A program made the position numbers and the translations under genes. Below the pieces are notes generated by a model. The model was not told where the DNA came from, did not search any database, and saw only the letters and a list, made by a program, of their open reading frames with translations. From a virus: a stretch of DNA of 64,000 bases. Shown one piece after another: positions 17,502 through 23,709 of the stretch (its first letter is position 1; the number at the start of each line of letters is the position of its first letter). The stretch spans positions 38,948 through 102,947 of the IMG/VR virus record IMGVR_UViG_3300025120_000025, one strand, 5' to 3'.

Positions 17502-18674
17502 ATGATGAATAAACGTGATGACTATATTGCGAAAGCAAAAGAACTGTTCAATGGTAAGAATGATTTTACCAGAGCAGAATTGGTTACTGTAGCAAATGAG
17601 ATGGGTATGAAATATGCTCCGTCTTGGATTGTTAAAAATGACGAGTACAAAATAGGTAACGGTTTGTATTCACTAATTGGTGGCAGTGTAATGCCTGAAA
17701 CAAAGGTTGATGCAGTAATGCAAAACATTCAAGTTCCAGAACAACCACAAGCGAAAAAAACTATCGCAGTGAGTGATACTACTATTCACAACTTGATTCC
17801 TCAAGTCTATGCGAACTATGTTCCTTTTGGTCAGTTCCAAGATGTTCGAAGCATCATTCGTTCTAAAATGTTCTACCCTATTTTCTGCACTGGTCTATCA
17901 GGTAATGGTAAGACCATGATGTTCGAACAAGTGTGTGCAATGCTCAAAAGAGAATTCTTTAGAGTTAACATTACTATCGAAACCGATGAAGATGATTTAC
18001 TCGGTGGGTATAGACTTGTCGATGGTGAGACTGTCTGGTATGATGGTCCAGTTATCCAAGCAATGAAAGCAGGCGGTGTTCTGCTTCTAGATGAGATTGA
18101 CCTTGCATCAAACAAGATTATGTGTTTGCAACCAATCCTAGAAGGCGGTGGTGTTCTTCTCAAGAAGATTAACCAGTTCGTAGAACCAACACCTGGTTTT
18201 CAGATTGTAGCAACTGCCAATACTAAAGGTAAGGGTTCAGAAGATGGTCGTTTCATCGGCACTAACATTCTGAACGAGGCGTTCCTTGAAAGGTTCCCTA
18301 TTACAATCGAACAAGATTATCCTGCAGTCGCTATTGAGAAAAAGATTGTCTCAAAAGAACTGATTGCAGTCGATAAAGAAGATGAGGACTTTGCTGATAA
18401 ACTTGTCAAGTGGGCAGATATTATCAGAAAGACTTTCCTCGATGGAGGAATCGATGAGTTGATTGCAACTCGTAGACTAGTCCACATCGTTAAAGCATAT
18501 TCCGTCTTTGGTGACAGAATGAAAGCGATACAAATGTGTATCAATCGTTTTGACGATGAAACAAAATCAGCGTTCATCGACCTTTACACAAAGGTAGATG
18601 CTGATGCAGTCAATACTGATTTCGGTGAAAGTGAAGTTGCACCAAAAGAAGATGTTGACAAAACACCGTTTTAA
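17502..18674 (+). CDS. cobS: MoxR-family AAA ATPase (CobS-like)
   Basis: The 390-residue protein has an N-terminal helical domain (AKELFNGKNDFTRAELVTVA), then an AAA core with Walker A GLSGNGKT (about 131-138) and Walker B GVLLLDEIDLAS (near 195-206). FQIVATANTKGKGS is sensor 1, and an arginine-finger region follows (LNEAFLERFPI). This is the MoxR/CobS pattern. CobS homologues are common in marine myoviruses and are usually listed as cobalamin genes. The adjacent VWA protein supports a MoxR-VWA chaperone-type machine. ATG 17502 follows AAGG at seven bases; an in-frame ATG at 17481 sits near the transcription start. Confidence 0.87.
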   Translation: MMNKRDDYIAKAKELFNGKNDFTRAELVTVANEMGMKYAPSWIVKNDEYKIGNGLYSLIGGSVMPETKVDAVMQNIQVPEQPQAKKTIAVSDTTIHNLIPQVYANYVPFGQFQDVRSIIRSKMFYPIFCTGLSGNGKTMMFEQVCAMLKREFFRVNITIETDEDDLLGGYRLVDGETVWYDGPVIQAMKAGGVLLLDEIDLASNKIMCLQPILEGGGVLLKKINQFVEPTPGFQIVATANTKGKGSEDGRFIGTNILNEAFLERFPITIEQDYPAVAIEKKIVSKELIAVDKEDEDFADKLVKWADIIRKTFLDGGIDELIATRRLVHIVKAYSVFGDRMKAIQMCINRFDDETKSAFIDLYTKVDADAVNTDFGESEVAPKEDVDKTPF

Positions 18675-18697
18675 GAGTATACTTAAAACACTTGATA

Positions 18698-18718
18698 GAG
18701 ACTACATTGTGTAGTCTC
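18698..18718 (+). other. Perfect RNA hairpin upstream of a winged-helix gene
   Basis: GAGACTAC (18698-18705) and GTAGTCTC (18711-18718) form an 8-base-pair stem with a five-base loop, 32 bases before the ATG at 18750. No T tract follows, so it is not a clear terminator. It may be an operator for the winged-helix protein encoded next, or an mRNA structure. Confidence 0.55.
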
Positions 18719-18749
18719 GCAAATACATTATATAAGGAGCGAACTTATA

Positions 18750-19004
18750 ATGACAAAAGCAAAAACGTCTGTAAAGACAAAAATTATGAATGCACTTTCA
18801 ACAGGTGCTTCATTCACCACTAAACAACTTGCAAGAAAAGCAAACACTAATACAGTGAATGTTGCAAGGCGTGTACATGACCTTCGTTTCGAAGGCAACA
18901 TGATTTATGCTAACCCTACCGGTAAAGGTAGCACTGTAGCGTATCGTGTAGGTACACCATCTAAGGCAGTTATCGCCGCTGGTCTTCAAGCACTAGCATC
19001 GTAA
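18750..19004 (+). CDS. Small winged-helix DNA-binding protein
   Basis: The 84-residue protein reads as a compact winged helix: TKIMNALSTGASFTTKQLARKA as helices 1-2, TNTVNVARRVHDLRFEGN as the recognition helix, and a MIYANPTG-YRVG wing. The ribosome site is AAGGAGCG, seven bases before ATG. It stands alone between a hairpin and a terminator-like hairpin, downstream of the MoxR gene. A regulatory role at a phage or host promoter is likely; the target is unknown. The upstream inverted repeat is a candidate autoregulatory site. Confidence 0.75.
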   Translation: MTKAKTSVKTKIMNALSTGASFTTKQLARKANTNTVNVARRVHDLRFEGNMIYANPTGKGSTVAYRVGTPSKAVIAAGLQALAS

Positions 19005-19017
19005 CAGTCTAACGTAT

Positions 19018-19070
19018 GGGCATCGAGGACATCATCTTACATCACCTTTCTCCTCGGTGCCCTTACTATT
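19018..19070 (+). terminator. Probable terminator with a long-loop hairpin
   Basis: A 12-base-pair stem (19018-19029 with 19051-19062, one G-U pair) encloses a 21-base loop and is followed by the T-rich TTACTATTATTTAATTT. It separates the winged-helix gene from the replication cluster. Confidence 0.7.
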
Positions 19071-19082
19071 ATTTAATTTATT

Positions 19083-19391
19083 ATGAAACTAAAAGTGAGA
19101 AATATGAAAAATACTAAGATAGAATACAAGTTCAACGAAAAGAACTTAATAGAAGAATTCCAAACATACATTGATGCGACCTATAACAAGGGTCACTATT
19201 CAAAAGACAAGTTTCAAGCAACCGAGTTCATCATCGATGGTGGACACGGCACAGGTTTTTGTATCGGCAATGTGCTAAAGTATGCACAACGATATGGCAA
19301 AAAGGGTTCTGCTAGTGATGCCCGAAAAGATTTATTAAAAGTCTTACACTATGCAATTATACAACTGCACATACATGATGAGGATTTATAA
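19083..19391 (+). CDS. DUF3310-like protein
   Basis: The central segment resembles phage DUF3310 proteins, sometimes labelled nucleotide kinase without evidence: GFCIGNVLKYAQRYGKKGS (about 59-77) followed by DLLKVLHYAIIQLH. The GN-x-x-KY-x-x-R-x-GKK core is the recognisable part. Start is ambiguous: ATG 19083 has no ribosome site, while ATG 19104 follows AGTGAG. The stop overlaps the gp45 start by one base, so it is co-expressed with the clamp. Function unknown. Confidence 0.7.
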   Translation: MKLKVRNMKNTKIEYKFNEKNLIEEFQTYIDATYNKGHYSKDKFQATEFIIDGGHGTGFCIGNVLKYAQRYGKKGSASDARKDLLKVLHYAIIQLHIHDEDL

Positions 19392-20056
19392 TGAAAATCA
19401 GTAAAAACACTTTTGAGGTTTTGAAAAACTTCAGCGAGATTAATGAGAACCTGCTCATCAAACCAGGTAACACTTTAGAGACTATTTCAGTGATGAAAAA
19501 TGTTCTAGCAACTGCGAAAGTCGAAGAGACTTTTGATAAAGAGTTTGCTATCTATGATTTGAATTCCTTTCTAAGTGTTCTATCACTTTACGAAGCACCA
19601 GACGTTAATTTGTTTGATGACTACTTAACTGTGTCACAAGGCAAAGCAGTTTCTAAGTTCTGGTATGCTGATCCTAGTTTAGTAGTATCACCGACTAAAG
19701 GCATCACTATGCCAAGTAGTGAAGTAAAAGTCCGTATCACTCAATCAACATATTCAGATTTATTGAAAGCATCTAATATCATGCAACTATCTGATATCGG
19801 TTTGATTAGTGATGGTGATACTATTAATCTTATTGCAACTGATAAGAAGAACCAAACTTCAAATCAGTTCAATGTTGAAGTAGCAGAAGGCACTGGTAGT
19901 AAGTTCTCTATGTACTTCAAGCGTGATAATCTGAGAATGATTCCAGGTGAGTATGACTTGATTGTATCAAGTAAGAATATTTCACATTGGGTCAATGCTA
20001 ACAAGAACTTGCAGTATTGGATTGCTCTAGAGGTCGATAGCACATTTGAAGGTTAA
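19391..20056 (+). CDS. 45: Sliding clamp gp45
   Basis: gp45 forms the trimeric ring that tethers the phage polymerase and activates late transcription with gp55. The 221-residue product (T4 gp45 is 228) matches in MKISKNTFEVLKNFSEIN, FAIYDLNSFLSVLSL, FWYADPSLVVSPTKGI and the C-terminal YWIALEVDSTFEG (T4 ends YVIAMEADSTHDF). It is followed by gp44, gp62 and RegA in the conserved T4 order, interrupted only by an oxygenase gene. Confidence 0.95.
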   Translation: MKISKNTFEVLKNFSEINENLLIKPGNTLETISVMKNVLATAKVEETFDKEFAIYDLNSFLSVLSLYEAPDVNLFDDYLTVSQGKAVSKFWYADPSLVVSPTKGITMPSSEVKVRITQSTYSDLLKASNIMQLSDIGLISDGDTINLIATDKKNQTSNQFNVEVAEGTGSKFSMYFKRDNLRMIPGEYDLIVSSKNISHWVNANKNLQYWIALEVDSTFEG

Positions 20057-20070
20057 CACAAAGGATTATT

Positions 20071-21018
20071 ATGGATATTAAAAGTGATGAATTTCTGTGG
20101 GTGGAGAAGTATAGACCACAGACTATACAAGATGCTATCTTACCGAAGCATCTAGAAAATACGTTTCTCCAGTTTGTTGAGAATGGCGAGATTCCTAATC
20201 TATTGCTATGTGGGTCTGCAGGTGTCGGTAAGACAACTGTAGCAAAGGCATTATGTGAGCAAATGGGTTATGATTGGATCATTCTTAACGGTTCAAGTGA
20301 GGGTGATATCGATACCTTACGAACTAAGATTGTCAACTTTGCTAGTACTGTATCCTTCAGTGGCAAGGGAAAGGTAGTCATATATGATGAAGCAGATTAT
20401 TTGACTGCGGTGACGCAACCAGCATTGCGTAACTTCATTGAAGAGTTCAGTAAGAATTGTCGTTTCATCTTCACTTGTAACTATAAAAACAAAATCATTC
20501 CTGCATTGCATAGTAGATGTTCAGTAATTGAGTTTAGTACTCCGAAAGAAGAAAAACAAAAAATTGCTGGTTCATTTTTCAAGCGTGTTCAAGATATTCT
20601 TACTCAAGAGAATGTTCAATTCGAGAATGAGATTGTTGCTAGTATAGTTTCAAAATTCTTTCCTGACTTCCGCCGTACACTCAACGAACTTCAGAAGATT
20701 TCGATTGGTGGTCGCATTGATGCAGAAGCGGCGGGTAATTCAGGCGATGTAGAAGTAAAAACTGTAATTGGTTATTGTAAGACTAAAGACTTCTCTAGTA
20801 TGCGTAAATGGGTCGCTGATACTATTCACACCTCTGGTGCTGATGATATCTATCGCAAAGTATATGACACTATGAGTGAGCATTTACAACCTGCAAGTAT
20901 TCCTGCTTGTGTTCTTAAAATAGCAGATTATCAGTATAAGAATGTTCATGTAGCAGACCAAGAAGTAAATATGGTCGCATTCTTTACGGAAGTGATGGTT
21001 GATTGTGAGTTTGCGTAA
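20071..21018 (+). CDS. 44: Clamp loader large subunit gp44
   Basis: gp44 is the AAA+ ATPase of the gp44/62 clamp loader. The 315-residue protein begins WVEKYRPQTIQDAILP and has Walker A CGSAGVGKTT (about 48-57), Walker B VVIYDEADYLT (about 107-117), sensor-1 FIFTCNYKNKI and the SRC motif HSRC. It is preceded by AAAGGATT and overlaps the next gene by one base. Confidence 0.95.
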   Translation: MDIKSDEFLWVEKYRPQTIQDAILPKHLENTFLQFVENGEIPNLLLCGSAGVGKTTVAKALCEQMGYDWIILNGSSEGDIDTLRTKIVNFASTVSFSGKGKVVIYDEADYLTAVTQPALRNFIEEFSKNCRFIFTCNYKNKIIPALHSRCSVIEFSTPKEEKQKIAGSFFKRVQDILTQENVQFENEIVASIVSKFFPDFRRTLNELQKISIGGRIDAEAAGNSGDVEVKTVIGYCKTKDFSSMRKWVADTIHTSGADDIYRKVYDTMSEHLQPASIPACVLKIADYQYKNVHVADQEVNMVAFFTEVMVDCEFA

Positions 21019-21710
21019 TGATTATACCTTACTTACATCACGAACTTTTTGCACTTAGCAATCAGATATCAACTAGTGTAGAGAACATTGACGGCATTGG
21101 TCCAGTAGTTATCATTGATAACTTCTATGCATATCCTGATGATATTCAGTCTATGTTACATAGTGCATGGGTACCTAGTTATCACTTGAATGCTAAGTCA
21201 CGCAACTTCAAAGATTACTATGATTGTAGACATAACATTCAAGTGACGCCTACAGAGCATTCTACAGAGCATGAAAGTCAAATGCTCATCAGAGATGTAG
21301 CGAAACACAAGTTAAATGTCGAATGTGTAGATAAAGAATATGATTATGCATTCAACTACTTCAAGTGGATGTCTGAAGATGTTCCTGGTCAAAATATTCA
21401 ATCTTATCCTCATCAAGATAGTCTTAATCATATTGCCTCTGTTATCTATATGAATGACAGTGAGAAGCATGGTACTGCATTTTATTATAATGTACATACA
21501 GACCAAGATGAAGTTATTGATATACGAGTAGATGTTGACCAGAATGCAGACTTAGCAACAGTTATTCCTGCTAGAAAGAATAGATGCATTGTCTATCCTA
21601 GTTGGTATGTGCATGGAGCATATATACAAGACCACAGTGAGTGGGTAGATAACTGGAGAATATCTCAAGTTTATTTTATGAAGTGTCTGAATAGAGGACC
21701 AAAGCGATGA
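21018..21710 (+). CDS. 2OG-Fe(II) oxygenase-like protein (DUF6445-like) inside the clamp operon
   Basis: The 230-residue protein has an oxygenase-type core: SYPHQDSLNHIASVIYMN (candidate H-x-D), GTAFYYN, PARKNRCIVYPSWYVHGAYI (distal His) and NWRISQVYFMKC (Arg). The order VVIIDNFYAYPDDI at the N-terminus and the YPSWYVHGA motif resemble the DUF6445 family. It has been inserted between gp44 and gp62, with a one-base overlap upstream and ATGA overlap downstream, so it shares the replication operon. Substrate unknown; expression with the clamp suggests an early role. Confidence 0.75.
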   Translation: MIIPYLHHELFALSNQISTSVENIDGIGPVVIIDNFYAYPDDIQSMLHSAWVPSYHLNAKSRNFKDYYDCRHNIQVTPTEHSTEHESQMLIRDVAKHKLNVECVDKEYDYAFNYFKWMSEDVPGQNIQSYPHQDSLNHIASVIYMNDSEKHGTAFYYNVHTDQDEVIDIRVDVDQNADLATVIPARKNRCIVYPSWYVHGAYIQDHSEWVDNWRISQVYFMKCLNRGPKR

Positions 21711-22087
21711 CACCATTTGATTATATTAAAGCAATCAACTACACAAAAGAACAAATGATAGTTGATGACATAACAGAAAAAGACTACAATCCCTTTATCG
21801 TCAATCGTGGTTTAAGTATGGGTATTGATACTGTACTTCAAGCAAACGAGATGAATATGCGACATGGTCTGCCGAAGCGTTTACAATTTGACTTTTTACT
21901 AAATAGTATTAGTAAGCGAAAGCGATTTGATAAATGGCAAAAAGCAGATAAGAGTGAAGACTTAGAATATGTCAAAGCATACTACAACTACTCATATCCC
22001 AAAGCGATTGCCGCTCTTCAAGTTCTTTCACCTACTCAACTAAATCAGATTAAGAAAAAGATTAGTAATAAAGGTGGAGTAAAATGA
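21707..22087 (+). CDS. 62: Clamp loader small subunit gp62
   Basis: gp62 completes the clamp loader with gp44. The 126-residue protein shows the marine-phage gp62 pattern: FDYIKAINYTKEQM, PFIVNRGLSMGIDTVLQANEMN, LQFDFLLNSISKRKRFDKW and a C-terminal YYNYSYPKAIAALQVLS segment. It is shorter than T4 gp62 (187 residues), as in cyanophages. It overlaps RegA by ATGA. Position between gp44 and RegA strengthens the call. Confidence 0.88.
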   Translation: MTPFDYIKAINYTKEQMIVDDITEKDYNPFIVNRGLSMGIDTVLQANEMNMRHGLPKRLQFDFLLNSISKRKRFDKWQKADKSEDLEYVKAYYNYSYPKAIAALQVLSPTQLNQIKKKISNKGGVK

Positions 22088-22491
22088 ATGAATGGACAGT
22101 TGAAAATATGGTCGAGGTACAACTATCTCAACCTGATGATTTTCTAAAAATTAGAGAAACGCTATCTCGCATAGGGATTGCATCAAAGAAAGATAAGAAA
22201 TTATATCAGTCTTGTCATATTCTACATAAGCAAGGGCGATACTTCATCGTTCACTTTAAAGAATTATTCGGACTAGATGGTAAGCAGACTAACTTTTCAG
22301 AAGAAGACCAAAGTCGTAGAAATACGATTGTGAAGTTGCTCAACGATTGGGGACTTGTAAAAGTTTTATCTGAAGAAAAGATTGTCACACAGGCACCATT
22401 GTCACAAATTAAAGTTATTGCGTTCAAAGAAAAGAGCGAATGGATTTTAGAAACTAAATATAACATCGGTAAGAAAAAGCAAGAAGCATAG
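22084..22491 (+). CDS. regA: RegA translational repressor
   Basis: RegA represses translation of many early phage mRNAs by binding near their start codons. The 135-residue protein contains the strongly conserved run DDFLKIRETLSRIGIASKKD, LYQSCHILHKQGRYFIVHFK, EEDQSRRNTIVKLLNDWGL and EWILETKYNIG, all aligning with T4 RegA (122 residues). An extra 13-residue N-terminus (MNEWTVENMVEVQ) is present. It ends the clamp operon before a hairpin terminator. Confidence 0.95.
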   Translation: MNEWTVENMVEVQLSQPDDFLKIRETLSRIGIASKKDKKLYQSCHILHKQGRYFIVHFKELFGLDGKQTNFSEEDQSRRNTIVKLLNDWGLVKVLSEEKIVTQAPLSQIKVIAFKEKSEWILETKYNIGKKKQEA

Positions 22492-22544
22492 TATTACCGA
22501 CATTGAGACTTGTATTATGATAAAAATTGACTATATAATATGTA

Positions 22545-22574
22545 GCACGATGCCTATGGTAGGGTCGTGTTTTA
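22545..22574 (+). terminator. Hairpin terminator between regA and hsp20
   Basis: CACGA (22546-22550) pairs with TCGTG (22565-22569), and CCTA (22553-22556) with TAGG (22560-22563), giving a bulged 9-base-pair hairpin followed by TTTTAT. A TATATAAT box lies just upstream (22533-22540), so a short transcript could start and end here. Confidence 0.6.
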
Positions 22575-22605
22575 TAAATCAGTCTTGCTTAACAAGGAGG
22601 CAATT

Positions 22606-23061
22606 ATGACTAACCTTACACAATTAAGGTCGGCGCTTAGTGCGTTTGACCATAATCTTCTAACACCATATGCAGTAGGATTCGACCGCACCTTTGATAG
22701 GTTGTGGGACTACGCACAACATCAAGCACAATCTACAGGTTTTCCGCCTTACAATATTGTAAAGGATAAAGAGAACTCTTACAAGTATCATATCAGTATG
22801 GCACTTGCAGGTTTTTCGAAGAAGGACGTTGATGTTCAATTCGAAGATGGATGTCTGACTATCAAATCTGTAAAGCATGATAAAGAAGAAGAGAACGACC
22901 ATCTATGGAAAGGAATTTCTAATAGACAGTTTACTCGTAAATTTACACTTGCTGATGAAGTAGTGGTGAATGGTGCAGAACTTAAAGACGGTATGTTAAA
23001 TATCGAACTTGAACGTATTGTACCAGAAGAGAAGAAACCTAGAACTATTGAAGTTAAATAG
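22606..23061 (+). CDS. hsp20: Small heat-shock protein Hsp20
   Basis: The 151-residue protein is a small heat-shock chaperone with an alpha-crystallin domain (about 45-150): PPYNIVKDKENSYKYHISMA, LAGFSKKDVDVQFEDGCLTI, the family FTRKFTLADEV strand and the GMLNIELER motif. The start is fixed by a strong AAGGAGG six bases before ATG 22606, so an upstream in-frame codon at 22567 is rejected. Hsp20 is a signature gene of marine T4-like phages, and in this lineage it lies between RegA and DNA polymerase, as here. Confidence 0.95.
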   Translation: MTNLTQLRSALSAFDHNLLTPYAVGFDRTFDRLWDYAQHQAQSTGFPPYNIVKDKENSYKYHISMALAGFSKKDVDVQFEDGCLTIKSVKHDKEEENDHLWKGISNRQFTRKFTLADEVVVNGAELKDGMLNIELERIVPEEKKPRTIEVK

Positions 23062-23116
23062 TATCTACTTCCTGAGCATGAAGATAAACTGCTCACTTTA
23101 TAATTAGGAGTATATA

Positions 23117-23341
23117 ATGGCGACAAAAAAAGCGACACCAGTGACAGATAAGTTACAAGCAATGAATGTTCCAATCATTCGTATTAACGACAAAATCACA
23201 CAACTTGAAAATGAATTGCGTGAAAGACAAACAATGTTACAACAGTATCGAAAAGCAATCACACAACTAGAAGCAGAAGCAAATGCTATTCTAGGATCGA
23301 TACAAACTTGTAAAGAATTGACAGAGGTACCAAATGAGTAA
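23117..23341 (+). CDS. Small coiled-coil protein
   Basis: A 74-residue, almost wholly helical protein with heptad spacing from INDKITQLENELRERQTMLQ to LEAEANAILGSI, so a homo-oligomeric coiled coil is likely. It follows AGGAGTATATA and overlaps the next gene by eight bases. Not recognised; it may scaffold or bind its Sm-like neighbour, but that is inference from coupling. Confidence 0.65.
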   Translation: MATKKATPVTDKLQAMNVPIIRINDKITQLENELRERQTMLQQYRKAITQLEAEANAILGSIQTCKELTEVPNE

Positions 23342-23633
23342 TGTAGTAGTGATTAAGATGATGAACGGTGAAGAGATTATCACTAAAGTTCACAAAGAAG
23401 ATGATGAAACAATCCAGTGTGAAAAACCTGCTATCATTATGTTATCCCCAAATCAAAATGGCAAAGGTGTTCAAGTCCAAATGGGTCCGTATTCAGCATT
23501 CACAGATAAACCGATTGCAGTAAACAAAACAAGTATCATGTATGTTGCTGAACCAAACACAGAAATCTTAAATAGTTATAACAAGAACTTTGGAAGTGGA
23601 CTTATAGTTCCAAATCAAACTATTCTTGGTTAA
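23334..23633 (+). CDS. Sm-like-fold phage protein (short paralogue of 3088-3567)
   Basis: The 99-residue protein begins VVVIKMMNGEEIITKVHKED and continues with CEKPAIIMLSP, GPYSAFTD, KTSIMYVAEPNTEILNSY. This is the same strand order as the first 90 residues of the protein at 3088. The N-terminal NGEEIITKV is typical of Sm-like barrels. It overlaps the coiled-coil gene by eight bases and precedes the polymerase promoter. Function unknown. Two copies, both beside replication or recombination genes, suggest a shared partner. Confidence 0.68.
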   Translation: MSNVVVIKMMNGEEIITKVHKEDDETIQCEKPAIIMLSPNQNGKGVQVQMGPYSAFTDKPIAVNKTSIMYVAEPNTEILNSYNKNFGSGLIVPNQTILG

Positions 23634-23654
23634 CACTATTACCGCACATAGGGG

Positions 23655-23683
23655 TTGACTTTATGTGTGTTTTGTTATATAAT
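23655..23683 (+). promoter_or_regulatory. Sigma70-type promoter for DNA polymerase
   Basis: TTGACT (23655-23660), 17 bases and TATAAT (23678-23683), followed by a short leader with GAGG (23698-23701) eight bases ahead of a TTG start codon at 23710. Confidence 0.8.
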
Positions 23684-23709
23684 GAGTTTTTATTATTGAG
23701 GTACATCTA

